Shown here piece after piece: positions 7,081-14,230 of a stretch of DNA of 23,513 nt. Origin of the DNA: a virus; the IMG/VR virus record IMGVR_UViG_3300031227_000438, positions 1 to 23,513 of that record; one strand, 5' to 3'. The translations under genes and the position numbers were made by a program. The notes under the pieces are model-generated. The model saw only the letters and a list, made by a program, of their open reading frames with translations, had not been told where the DNA came from and ran no database searches. Position 1 is the stretch's first letter. The number at the start of each line of letters is the position of its first letter.

Positions 7081-7085
7081 CATAA
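5862..7085 (+). CDS. iscB: IscB RNA-guided nuclease (RuvC-HNH)
   Basis: A 407-residue IscB, the OMEGA-family nuclease related to the ancestor of Cas9, which cuts DNA guided by omegaRNA. Order of domains: PLMP motif (residues 12-15) within the N-terminal PLMP domain; RuvC-I GMDTGTKTIG with Asp58; arginine-rich bridge helix about 88-112; RuvC-II WIVELASFD with Glu154; HNH about 194-240 with YQCQKC, HVHHI (His209/210), Asn224 and CIDCH; RuvC-III HYNDAVAI with Asp295; and a C-terminal region with GRRSEQKVQTGKVFGF, likely contacting RNA and the target-adjacent motif. All catalytic residues are intact, so it is probably active. No TnpA transposase is nearby. Its stop overlaps the terL start. Confidence 0.93.
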   Translation: MYVYVVNKSGTPLMPCKPAKAKHLLKADRAKVLRRTPFTIKLLWDCEESVQEVVAGMDTGTKTIGCAATANGKVIYQSEISVRQDVSRKMMRRRMYRTARRGRKLRYRKPRWQNRASMRRKDRLAPSIKSKVDSHLKEKKFVESILPVSKWIVELASFDIHKISNPNVFGLDYQNGALKGFYNVKAYVLHRDNYQCQKCRTKKGKLHVHHIIFKSNGGTDTPSNLITLCIDCHDKLHKGEFEIRGVRSKTKHATEIGIVKSQLKKQFGKFEETFGYETKFKREQILQLLKTHYNDAVAICSEGEIPIFLDFILIKKCVPKGVYKQTRGRRSEQKVQTGKVFGFKRFDKVRYQENIYFIQGRSGAYAVLSDVLGNNVGFLNPKCPKFEKMERLSSRKSWIMQEVVVDA

Positions 7086-10000
7086 AAAAAATAACCAAAA
7101 AATACGAATGGAAGCACTGTTGACTGCTGCATATGGTACCGACTATATAGAAGCCCCAGTTTCAATGCGCAGGTTTCTGACAGACTCAGATTATCTTGGA
7201 GCCAGCCTTCGCGGCAGGGGCGGAGAGCCCGGAGCTGCAGTATACCCGGTTTGGCATAAGGTTTTGGGCGAGCTTTCTAATCTACCAGAAAAGAACCTTC
7301 CCATATTTACCGGAGCGATTGGTTGTTTAGGTCCGGATGTTAAAGTAAGTTTATTAGATGGTCGTGAGTTGACTATTCCTGAGGTGATAGAGGAGAGAAA
7401 AGCGGGAAAGCAGCACTGGGTATACTCCTATGATATTGCAAGAAAGAAAGTAGTTCCGGGTAGGGCGGTTGATGCTATGTTATCTGGAAAGAAAGTAGCT
7501 AAGATTGTTGAAATAGAGTTGGATAATGGTGAAAAAGTGAGATGTACTCATAATCATCCATTTTTGTTAACATCTAATAAATACAGAAAGGCGGAAGAAT
7601 TAAAGTCTGGTGATTCATTGATGCCCTTGTATAGGGAGAAAGGTAGCCATGGTTATGAGTTGATGGGAGCGGCAAATCAGCAATGGCGGCCAACTTTTAG
7701 GGCTGTTGCTGAAGAAATTTACGGGCCTATTCCAAAAGGGAGTTGTGTACATCATCATCCTGAAGGAGGTAAAGATAATAATTCGCCTGAGAATCTTAAA
7801 GTTATGACTTCTGAAGAACATATAAGACTTCATTCTGTTGAGTTGAATCCTTTTAAGAATATTCCTGGTTTAGCTTCAGAGTGTGCTAAGAAGTCAAATG
7901 ATATTCGTTGGAATGGTCCGGGCAATAAACAACAAAGGAAAGAGGCCAGTGATCGCCTTAAGAAAAGGAATAAAGAGGTGGGGCAAAATAAGAAAGCAAG
8001 TGATAGGCGTTGGCAAGGGCCTAGAAATAAACAACAAAGGGAAGCAGAGAGTGGTCGACTTAAGAAAAGAAATAAAGAAACAGGACAAAATATTAAGGCA
8101 TCTAAGATTCGATGGTCAAAGCCTGGGGCAGGGGAACATCATAGTAAGAAGATGAAAGAATCCTGGGCCAGTAGGAAGAACCTTATAGAAATTAGAACCT
8201 GTGCTGCTCCAGGATGTGATATCACCTTTGAATGTAAGGTAAATAGTAAGAGGAAGTATTGCTGCTCGGGTCATTCTGGAAAGGGTGGGAAGAAACGTAA
8301 TCATAAGGTAGTTAGTGTTAGATATCTTACTGAGAAAATTGATGTTTATGATTTATCAATAGAGAAGTATCACAATTTCGCTCTAACATCCGGTGTTTTT
8401 GTTCATAATACAGGAAAAACAACAGCGGCAATTTTAGGTATTATTAGGGTAATGCACGTTATTTTGTGCCTCCGCGACCCTTGGTCTTATTTTGGAAAGA
8501 CTGCTGCAGGTAAGATGGCAATAGTGTTCTTCAATCTTACTCAGTCGCTTGGTGCTTCTCGAGGATTTGGTCTTCTTCAAAGTTATCTTTTGCAATCTCC
8601 GTGGTTTAAGGAAAGAGGTAGGGAATGCGGATCAGGTCAAAATCCAAGAATAGAATTTCCTATTTTTGAATATGTTTCTGGTTCTCCTTATTCCCGAGGG
8701 TTTGGGGTGCAGGGCCACGATATTATCGCCGCATTGATGGATGAAGTTGATGCTCCTTCAGAGTCAGATAAACAAAGAATTCGAGTTCTTAGGGCTTTTG
8801 AGGCTGGGTATAGGCGATTTGAAAATAGATTTGTTATTAGATCTCAAGTGGATGATAGAAGGTTGACTTTAGGGAAGTTTTTCTTAGTTGCATCTAAGCA
8901 AGAGACGTTATCATTCTTGAATACCTTTGTAGCAAAGATGAAGAGTTCACCCAATGTTTATATTGTGGATATACCTGTTTGGGAAGCAAAGGAAGCTGCA
9001 GAGTATTGTGGTATTAAATTTCCGATGATGCTGGGAAATATATATGTGCCATCTAAAATTCTTGGTCAAGAGGTCGGCAATACTTTTGAACCCGACCAGG
9101 CAGCACTAGATGTAGCAGTTAAGGATGGTTTTCAGATTCTTTGGGTTCCAATAGAGTATTTAGAGGCTTTTCAAAGGGATTCTGTAGGGGCATTACGAGA
9201 TTACGCGGGAATATCAATAGCTGGACTTAGGAAAAGTAAGTTGTTTCCTTCTGAAAAGTTGATAGTAGATTGTTATGATTCTACTAAAAGAGATCCGGTT
9301 AGTATGCTAACAATTGAAACCGGATTGCACGATGATGTAAATTTTGCTGAGTATTTAGATTTTAGTGCTATTCGAGTTCCCAGACATGTTCCTAGGTATA
9401 TTCATGTTGATATAGCCTGGAGCAATAAATCTGGTAGTGGGGATTGTTTGGGCATTGCTATGTCTTGTATTAGTGGTTGGGTAGACAGAACCGTTGAGGA
9501 TTTGGAAGAGGGTGGATTGATGCGGGTAGAGAAGGCTCCTGTAGTAGAGACAGATTTTGTTATGCGGATAATAGGGCGTCCCGGAGATCAAATTCCATTA
9601 AATAAAATTAGAAAATTTATTATAGATCTTAAGAAGGTATATAGTTTTAATGTTGTGTTAGCTACTTATGATCTTGATTCAGCAAGCAGAGATTCCAAGC
9701 AAATACTACAAAGAGTAGGGATTAATTGTCCAGATAAAGGTCTTTCATTAGATAGAAATCCTCAAATTTATCGAGGTTTTAGAGATTTAGTGCACGATAA
9801 ACGTTGGTGTTGTCATAGGAATGAATATTTGCATTTTGAGTTAGCTAATCTTGAGGATGATCCTGATAAGAATAAGGTAGATCATCCTGATGAGGTAGTA
9901 GATTTAGTGATTTTAGAGAATGGTGAATCAGAAGATAAAGTTATAAAGGGAAGTAAAGATTCGGCAGATGCCGTTGCAGGTTCCGTTGAGAATGCCCTCG

Positions 10001-10206
10001 GAGGTTCTATTGCCCCACCATCAGCAGAATTTATTGCTGCATCAAAGAAAATTGCTCAGCATTTAAAGCCTGTTGGGACAATAAAGTCACTTTTGGATAT
10101 ACAACATCCAGTACCACCTAAAAAAGATATAAAAGAAGTTAATGTTTCTAAGAAGACTTCTACACAGTTTAAGAATTTATTTAATAAATCCCAAGGGAAG
10201 GGTTAG
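7078..10206 (+). CDS. terL: Terminase large subunit (packaging ATPase-nuclease) containing an intein
   Basis: A 1042-residue precursor, 680 residues after removal of a 362-residue intein. TerL pumps DNA into the procapsid using an ATPase and cuts it with an RNase H-fold nuclease. The Walker A loop is assembled only after splicing: FTGAIG before the intein (residues 77-82) and TGKTTAAILG after it (445 on). Walker B is DIIAALMDEVDAP (548 on). Nuclease acidic residues are visible in YIHVDIAWSN (Asp778), ATYDLDSASRD and SKDSADAVAGS. Extein length fits phage large terminases. ATG 7078 overlaps the iscB stop and has only a weak GTGGTGG upstream. The IscB insertion may have replaced the original start context. 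Confidence 0.92.
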   Translation: MHKKNNQKIRMEALLTAAYGTDYIEAPVSMRRFLTDSDYLGASLRGRGGEPGAAVYPVWHKVLGELSNLPEKNLPIFTGAIGCLGPDVKVSLLDGRELTIPEVIEERKAGKQHWVYSYDIARKKVVPGRAVDAMLSGKKVAKIVEIELDNGEKVRCTHNHPFLLTSNKYRKAEELKSGDSLMPLYREKGSHGYELMGAANQQWRPTFRAVAEEIYGPIPKGSCVHHHPEGGKDNNSPENLKVMTSEEHIRLHSVELNPFKNIPGLASECAKKSNDIRWNGPGNKQQRKEASDRLKKRNKEVGQNKKASDRRWQGPRNKQQREAESGRLKKRNKETGQNIKASKIRWSKPGAGEHHSKKMKESWASRKNLIEIRTCAAPGCDITFECKVNSKRKYCCSGHSGKGGKKRNHKVVSVRYLTEKIDVYDLSIEKYHNFALTSGVFVHNTGKTTAAILGIIRVMHVILCLRDPWSYFGKTAAGKMAIVFFNLTQSLGASRGFGLLQSYLLQSPWFKERGRECGSGQNPRIEFPIFEYVSGSPYSRGFGVQGHDIIAALMDEVDAPSESDKQRIRVLRAFEAGYRRFENRFVIRSQVDDRRLTLGKFFLVASKQETLSFLNTFVAKMKSSPNVYIVDIPVWEAKEAAEYCGIKFPMMLGNIYVPSKILGQEVGNTFEPDQAALDVAVKDGFQILWVPIEYLEAFQRDSVGALRDYAGISIAGLRKSKLFPSEKLIVDCYDSTKRDPVSMLTIETGLHDDVNFAEYLDFSAIRVPRHVPRYIHVDIAWSNKSGSGDCLGIAMSCISGWVDRTVEDLEEGGLMRVEKAPVVETDFVMRIIGRPGDQIPLNKIRKFIIDLKKVYSFNVVLATYDLDSASRDSKQILQRVGINCPDKGLSLDRNPQIYRGFRDLVHDKRWCCHRNEYLHFELANLEDDPDKNKVDHPDEVVDLVILENGESEDKVIKGSKDSADAVAGSVENALGGSIAPPSAEFIAASKKIAQHLKPVGTIKSLLDIQHPVPPKKDIKEVNVSKKTSTQFKNLFNKSQGKG
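7324..8409 (+). mobile_element. TerL intein with HNH endonuclease, inserted in the Walker A motif
   Basis: A 362-residue in-frame intervening sequence. It begins at Cys (CLGPDVKVSLLDG), has the block B motif CTHNHPF, the GDSLMP motif typical of Hint domains, and ends FVHN followed by Thr as the +1 residue. The insertion point is within GAIG^TGKT of the P-loop, so unspliced TerL cannot bind ATP normally. Between the splicing halves lie an HNH motif (CVHHHPEG, NNSPENLKVM), basic 34-residue repeats and a zinc ribbon (CAAPGCDITFECKVNSKRKYCC in two overlapping parts). Such inteins home into intein-less alleles by cutting them. Confidence 0.92.
7906..8133 (+). repeat. 102-bp tandem repeats inside the TerL intein
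   Basis: Two full copies start at 7906 and 8008, and a degenerate third starts near 8110; the period is 102 bp (34 residues). Each unit begins CGTTGG-like (RW), then has a shared AATAAACAACAAAGG block and encodes NKQQR...RLKKRNKE. The repeats are basic and probably form DNA-contacting helices of the homing nuclease. Confidence 0.8.
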
Positions 10207-10210
10207 TAGT

Positions 10211-10819
10211 ATGGAAACGGTAAAAGATCATCAAGTACTTAAGGATTTAGCTCTTGAGTTTGAAGAAAGCGGTGATCCACTTGTCTTTAATAAGATAATA
10301 AGAAAAGTACATTGGTTATTGAAGTATATAATAGCTAAAGCTAGGAAGTCTAGACCCTACTTATATAATGTAGACTTCTATGACCTTTATCAAACAGCGG
10401 TGATAGGGCTATACCGAGCTGTAGCGAAAGTTAAAGTAGATGAGCACGGAAGTAAGTTAATCTATAATATAAGAAGGTATGTTGTTAATGAAATAATAAA
10501 AGATTACAAAGATCGATCGAAGTACTGTTCGATTATTTCTTTTGAAATTGCTGCTCAACGGGAGCTAATTGATACTAAAGAAGTTTATAAGAATCTTGAG
10601 ATGGAATTTATTAGGGATAGATTTTATAAACTTATAGATGAAGATGTTATTAGTTCTGATGAGTTTAAGATGGTGTGGATGTGGTGTGTTTTAGATATGT
10701 CGTATAGCGATATTGCTCGACAGGTAGGAAGTTCGGTCGGAACTATTTCAAAGAAAGTAAGAGATTCATTGAATAGAATTCGATGGGAGTTTAGGCGAAG
10801 AAACTGGGAGGGATTTTGA
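10211..10819 (+). CDS. Sigma-70-like RNA polymerase sigma factor
   Basis: A 202-residue protein with the two-part plan of a small sigma factor. The region-2-like part (residues about 55-100) contains YDLYQTAVIGLYRAVAKV and IRRYVVNEIIKDYKDR. The region-4-like part near the C-terminus has a helix-turn-helix, LDMSYSDIARQVGSSVGTIS, followed by KKVRDSLNRIRWEF. It would redirect host RNA polymerase to phage (probably late) promoters; the target promoters are not evident. ATG 10211 is preceded by GGGAAGGG, five bases after the terL stop; upstream in-frame starts lie inside terL without a ribosome site. Location next to terL fits a late-gene regulator. Confidence 0.8.
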   Translation: METVKDHQVLKDLALEFEESGDPLVFNKIIRKVHWLLKYIIAKARKSRPYLYNVDFYDLYQTAVIGLYRAVAKVKVDEHGSKLIYNIRRYVVNEIIKDYKDRSKYCSIISFEIAAQRELIDTKEVYKNLEMEFIRDRFYKLIDEDVISSDEFKMVWMWCVLDMSYSDIARQVGSSVGTISKKVRDSLNRIRWEFRRRNWEGF

Positions 10820-10962
10820 TGGGAGCAGCAAAGAAACAAAGAACTGTAGAGTACTTTCAGAAGCAAGGCCAAACAGAGATAGCTAAATTAGTAGAGGAGG
10901 CAGTAGCAAAGCGTAAAGAAAAACAAGTCGAGCAGAAGGATCTTGAAGAAAAGGAAAAGTAA
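10819..10962 (+). CDS. Small charged protein (47 aa)
   Basis: ATG 10819 overlaps the sigma factor's TGA (TGATG), with GGGAGGG upstream in a good position. The product is almost entirely charged and helical (IAKLVEEAVAKRKEKQ, then VEQKDLEEKEK), suggesting a short coiled coil or an extended helix. There is no known family. Tight overlap suggests co-translation with the sigma factor, so it might act with it, but this is a guess. Confidence 0.6.
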   Translation: MGAAKKQRTVEYFQKQGQTEIAKLVEEAVAKRKEKQVEQKDLEEKEK

Positions 10963-10995
10963 ATAAATCATTAGATTATAGAAGGAGAGATTAAG

Positions 10996-11289
10996 ATGAA
11001 TTTAAAGTTACAGATATTGGCGGATAGGGTGCTTGTTCAACGGCTTTCGGCAAAAGCAACCACTCCGGGAGGCATACTTTTACCCGAGGCTGCTAAAGAA
11101 AAATCACAGAGAGCTAAAGTTATAGGTGTAGGTGAAGGTAAATTACTCGATGATGGAAGTATACGAAAATTAACTGTGAGAGTAGGCGATATAGTTTTAC
11201 TTCCTGGACCTGTTGGAACAAAAGTAATGATAGACGGTGAAAAGTATTTGATCATGTGTGAGGCGGATATTTTAGCGATAGAAAAATAG
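10996..11289 (+). CDS. groES: GroES co-chaperonin (Cpn10)
   Basis: A 97-residue canonical GroES: DRVLVQRLSAKATTPGGILLPE with the mobile loop GGILLP (residues 25-30), then AKVIGVGEGKLL, VRVGDIVLLPGPVGTKV and a closing ILAIEK. GroES caps the GroEL barrel; phages use it to tune the host chaperonin for their own proteins. No GroEL is present in the window, so it would work with host GroEL or one encoded elsewhere. AAGGAGAG precedes ATG 10996. It differs strongly from the GroES-like protein at 4469, so they are not recent duplicates. Confidence 0.93.
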   Translation: MNLKLQILADRVLVQRLSAKATTPGGILLPEAAKEKSQRAKVIGVGEGKLLDDGSIRKLTVRVGDIVLLPGPVGTKVMIDGEKYLIMCEADILAIEK

Positions 11290-11297
11290 AGGGAAGT

Positions 11298-11789
11298 ATG
11301 AAAATTTATATAATGATTGGTTTGATGGGATCTGGAAAATCTTCTTGGGCCAGGATGATGGCCGGTGCTGATTTTAATGTTATTCGAGTCAGCGGTGATG
11401 CTATTCGGTCTATGATTAAACAAAGTTATGTTTTTGATTCCCAACTTGAACCATTAGTTGCTAAGATGCAATTAGCGTTAATTCAAGAAGCAATTCTCGC
11501 GGGAAAGGATGTTGTTGTAGATGATTGCAATCTTACTCGAAAAGGTAGAGGAAATCTTTGTACTACAATATTTTCGATTGTGGGACAGAAGGAGGAATCT
11601 ATCGAAATTATCTATGTTTGGATGAAGTGTGCTCGAGATATTGCTCTTGATAGAAGACTTGCTAACTTGAGGGGCAAACCTAAGTTTACATGGAAATTTG
11701 TTATGCAGTTGCAGGAGGGTATGTTTGATTGTCCAGAAAAGGATGAGAATATGTATGTTTCTGATATAATTGAAGTAGATAATAAATAA
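11298..11789 (+). CDS. P-loop kinase, polynucleotide-kinase-like
   Basis: A 163-residue AAA_33-type kinase. Walker A is GLMGSGKSSWA (residues 8-18); a Walker-B-like strand is VVVDDCNLTRKGR (residues 71-83), and the lid region has basic residues (ALDRRLANLRGKP). This layout matches the kinase half of T4 polynucleotide kinase and related small nucleotide kinases. It could phosphorylate 5' ends of nucleic acid, or nucleotides; the phosphatase half of T4 Pnkp is absent. AGAGGGAAG precedes ATG 11298, nine bases after groES. Confidence 0.8.
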   Translation: MKIYIMIGLMGSGKSSWARMMAGADFNVIRVSGDAIRSMIKQSYVFDSQLEPLVAKMQLALIQEAILAGKDVVVDDCNLTRKGRGNLCTTIFSIVGQKEESIEIIYVWMKCARDIALDRRLANLRGKPKFTWKFVMQLQEGMFDCPEKDENMYVSDIIEVDNK

Positions 11790-11818
11790 TGAAGAGAGTT
11801 CATTATTGGAGAATAGGC

Positions 11819-12439
11819 ATGAAAGTTTATATTGTTTTTAATCATGATTATGATACAGGATGGGAGATTTATAATGAAGATACCATATTCTCTCCAAAAG
11901 CATTTTTGAAAAAGACTGCCGCTGAAGTATTTGTTAAAGAGAAAGGGTATGGAGATATTTTTGAGTATGAAGTTGAAGACTTTGATGAACAAGCTATAGA
12001 AGATTGCCCAAGGATCAGAGAGTTTAGAAAGTTTGTTGCTGGACTTGAATGTACTAAGGATGATCCAATTTTAAGGAGATTCAGTCATGCTATTACTGGA
12101 ATTGGTACAGAAGCTGGTGAACTACTTACTGAGATGAAAAAAACGGTATTCTACGGTATTCATGACGGGAAGATTGATATGGAAAAAGTGGGGGATGAAT
12201 CCTGTGATTTGTTCCACTATCTTGTAATGCTTACAAATATGCTCGGTATTTCTTTTGATAGACTTATAGAATTGAATACAGTGAAGTTGGAGAAAAGATT
12301 TCCTGATGGGTACTCGAAAGAGAGTTGGCTTAATAGGGATAAAGATGTTGAGAAGAAGGCTATGAGAGAAGTAGATGTTCTCGAGGATAAGAACTTAGGT
12401 TCAGTTTCCATTGGGGAAGATGGTAGAGTAGATAATTAG
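11819..12439 (+). CDS. MazG-like nucleoside triphosphate pyrophosphohydrolase
   Basis: A 206-residue protein with an N-terminal part of unknown fold (MKVYIVFNHDYDTGWEIY), which resembles small phage start domains, and a C-terminal MazG-type helical domain from about residue 90. The metal-binding pattern is visible: EAGELLTE, then DESCDLFHYL. The ending KLEKRFPDGYSKESWLNRD is typical of phage MazG-like proteins. These enzymes hydrolyse NTPs or dNTPs to the monophosphate plus pyrophosphate. ATG 11819 with GGAG eight bases before is preferred over ATG 11789, which lies at the previous stop without a ribosome site. It is followed by further nucleotide genes. Confidence 0.82.
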   Translation: MKVYIVFNHDYDTGWEIYNEDTIFSPKAFLKKTAAEVFVKEKGYGDIFEYEVEDFDEQAIEDCPRIREFRKFVAGLECTKDDPILRRFSHAITGIGTEAGELLTEMKKTVFYGIHDGKIDMEKVGDESCDLFHYLVMLTNMLGISFDRLIELNTVKLEKRFPDGYSKESWLNRDKDVEKKAMREVDVLEDKNLGSVSIGEDGRVDN

Positions 12440-12456
12440 GAAGGATGTGATTATTG

Positions 12457-12966
12457 ATGAATGAAACAAATGATTTGAACGATTCGTTTGAAATGATGAG
12501 TAAAGTTCAAATGGGAAGTAAAGACAATAAGAAGTCAACAAACCCGAAAGATGCTTTAGGAATCAAGAAAGCTCCTTTGTCAACTTTACCAACTGGTCCA
12601 ATGTACGAAGTGGCTTTGGCTATGTTAGAGGGGGCTAGAAAATACGGACGACATAACTATAGGGTAATGGGAACTAAGGCATCTGTTTACTATGATGCTG
12701 CAATGGGGCACTTGACAGTATGGTGGGAGGGAGAGGATATTGATCCTGAAAGTGGTATTCACCATCTTGGAAAAGCTATGGCGTGTCTTGTTGTTGTACG
12801 TGATTCAATGATGATGAATAATTGGGTTGATGATAGGCCCCCATGTTATCCAGATGCTACTAAATTGATGAGGAATAATCCAGTAGTGGAGACTATATTG
12901 AAGAAGTATCCTGATTGTGTTGAACCGTTTACTGAAAAGAATAAAGATAAAAGGGAGTGTGATTAA
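12457..12966 (+). CDS. DUF5664 / dATP-dGTP diphosphohydrolase-type protein
   Basis: A 169-residue protein that fits the phage family once called DUF5664 and now described as dATP/dGTP diphosphohydrolase N-terminal. Characteristic pieces are NPKDALGIKKAPLSTLPTGP, ALAMLEGARKYGRHNYR, YYDAAMGHLTVWWEGEDIDP and HHLGKAMACLVVVRDS. The helices with E..KYG..N and H/D residues are like a MazG or HD-type nucleotide hydrolase. Substrate is not shown by the sequence. ATG 12457 follows AGGAAGG; a TTG just before it is ignored. It follows a MazG-like gene, so the two may balance the dNTP pool together. Confidence 0.78.
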   Translation: MNETNDLNDSFEMMSKVQMGSKDNKKSTNPKDALGIKKAPLSTLPTGPMYEVALAMLEGARKYGRHNYRVMGTKASVYYDAAMGHLTVWWEGEDIDPESGIHHLGKAMACLVVVRDSMMMNNWVDDRPPCYPDATKLMRNNPVVETILKKYPDCVEPFTEKNKDKRECD

Positions 12967-13009
12967 AAGAATGGATGTAGAATATGTTTAATGATTTGGG
13001 AGAATAGAG

Positions 13010-13519
13010 ATGAATAAGATAACTGCCTATCTTTCACATACTATTAGAGGAAAGAAGGGCAAGACCGCTTCGAAAGAAGATATGGATGAGAATTGTGAGA
13101 AGGCCAAAAAGGCGGCTAACTGGCTACGTGAGAATATACCTGATCTTGAGCTATACGTTCCGGCGGAGCATGAAGATTTTGTTCAACTTGCTTACTTAGA
13201 GGAGTATCTTACTGAGCAGCAAATTCTTGCTATAGATTGTAAGATATTGGCACAGAAAACGGATTTTCAAATTGTTCTTGATGAAGAGGGTTGGCGTGGT
13301 GGTGGTATTGCTGTAGAGATTGACGCCGCAATAAATGCCAGTATGTCCATTTTTTACATGGATAAAATGGATGATACTACTCTTCTACTGTTGAATCAAA
13401 TGATTGATGAAGTTTTGAGAATGAAGCAGTCTAATTTATACCGCACTGCTACAGAGTTGCAGATACGGGCACAGCAACTTCGTAAACAAGCTGCAGAACT
13501 TTATGATAAAGAGGAATAA
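13010..13519 (+). CDS. Nucleoside 2-deoxyribosyltransferase-fold protein (DUF4406-like)
   Basis: A 169-residue Rossmann-like protein. It begins with a strand and the motif AYLSHTIRGKKG, then a helix with KKAANWLRENIPDLELYVPAEH, then AIDCKILAQKTDFQIVLDEEGWRGGGIAVEIDAA. The order (A)YLSxxIRG, VPAEH, D...L...D and G...E is that of the nucleoside 2-deoxyribosyltransferase superfamily, which moves deoxyribose between bases or cleaves nucleotides. GGGAG precedes ATG 13010. A related fold is encoded by the next gene. Confidence 0.7.
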   Translation: MNKITAYLSHTIRGKKGKTASKEDMDENCEKAKKAANWLRENIPDLELYVPAEHEDFVQLAYLEEYLTEQQILAIDCKILAQKTDFQIVLDEEGWRGGGIAVEIDAAINASMSIFYMDKMDDTTLLLLNQMIDEVLRMKQSNLYRTATELQIRAQQLRKQAAELYDKEE

Positions 13520-13556
13520 ATGGTTGAAGAAATTTTAGGAAAGAAGGGAAAGTAAG

Positions 13557-13940
13557 ATGAAATCAAAAGGTTTTTATTATTTTGCACATACGTATACTTG
13601 TAGAGATGAAAATGGCAATTTTGTACCTGAAGGTGAGCAAGCTAACTTTGAACTTTGTAATCAAAGGGCTGCAAGATTGATAGAGTTTGGATATAATATT
13701 TATTCACCAATATCTCATACTCATCCTATTCATAGGGCTTCGGCAGTATTTTTAGCAAGGCATGAGCATGAAGCTTGGTATGCACTGGATATGGAATTCA
13801 TTGCAAAGACTCAATTTGATGGAATTATATTGGCACCAGGATGGGAAAATTCTAAGGGATGTAATATGGAAAGAGATTGGTTTGTTAAAAAGGGATTGAG
13901 AGTGATGACTTATGAAGAAGCTTTGGAGGAAGCAAATTGA
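13557..13940 (+). CDS. DUF1937-type nucleoside deoxyribosyltransferase-like protein
   Basis: A 127-residue protein with FYYFAHTYTCRDENG at the start, CNQRAARLIEFGYNIYSPISHTHPIH in the middle, and WYALDMEFIAKTQFDGIILAPGWENSKGCNMERD near the end. The (Y)FAHPYT, SPISHTHPI and PGWENSxGCxxE motifs are those of DUF1937, part of the deoxyribosyltransferase-like fold. The catalytic-type Glu is in MERD. Reaction is unknown. It starts after GGGAAAG at a suitable distance and forms a tandem pair with the preceding gene, likely from a shared nucleotide-salvage role. Confidence 0.78.
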   Translation: MKSKGFYYFAHTYTCRDENGNFVPEGEQANFELCNQRAARLIEFGYNIYSPISHTHPIHRASAVFLARHEHEAWYALDMEFIAKTQFDGIILAPGWENSKGCNMERDWFVKKGLRVMTYEEALEEAN

Positions 13941-13960
13941 GATTTTGAAAGGATGGGCAT

Positions 13961-14230
13961 ATGTTATACATTATTGTAGAAAAATCAATGGGTTTTGGTG
14001 GAGGTGGTTGGGATATAGGTTATTTTATTCATCTCATCCGCGAAGGTAAAGTTATCAAGAAGATAAGGACCTTTGATGCTGAACCTACTTTAGGTACATT
14101 AAAGTTTGTACTAAAAGAATATGATATTGAGTATAAAGTTCGTAAGGTACCATATCCTCCTAAAGGTGATGATTTTTGTGAACAATTGATAAAAGTTTTC
14201 TGTAAGGAGACAGAAAATGACCAATCCTGA
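13961..14230 (+). CDS. Hypothetical protein (89 aa)
   Basis: Starts at ATG 13961 after AGGATGGG. The product has a first strand (MLYIIVEKSMGFG), a glycine-rich turn (GFGGGGWDIGYF), a helix and a basic strand pair (EYKVRKVPYPP). I do not recognise it. Its last 14 bases overlap the start of the frameshifted gene at 14217, suggesting coupled translation. Confidence 0.6.
   Translation: MLYIIVEKSMGFGGGGWDIGYFIHLIREGKVIKKIRTFDAEPTLGTLKFVLKEYDIEYKVRKVPYPPKGDDFCEQLIKVFCKETENDQS

Noticed and set aside
7883-8155. 90-codon + strand frame in terL
   Set aside because: A shadow of the 102-bp repeats in the TerL intein, basic by composition only.
11037-11444. 135-codon - strand frame
   Set aside because: It is antisense to groES and the kinase; all real genes in the window are on the + strand.
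13520-13555. 11-codon frame MVEEILGKKGK between two genes
   Set aside because: It is too short to judge, and its ribosome-like GGAAAG serves the next gene.
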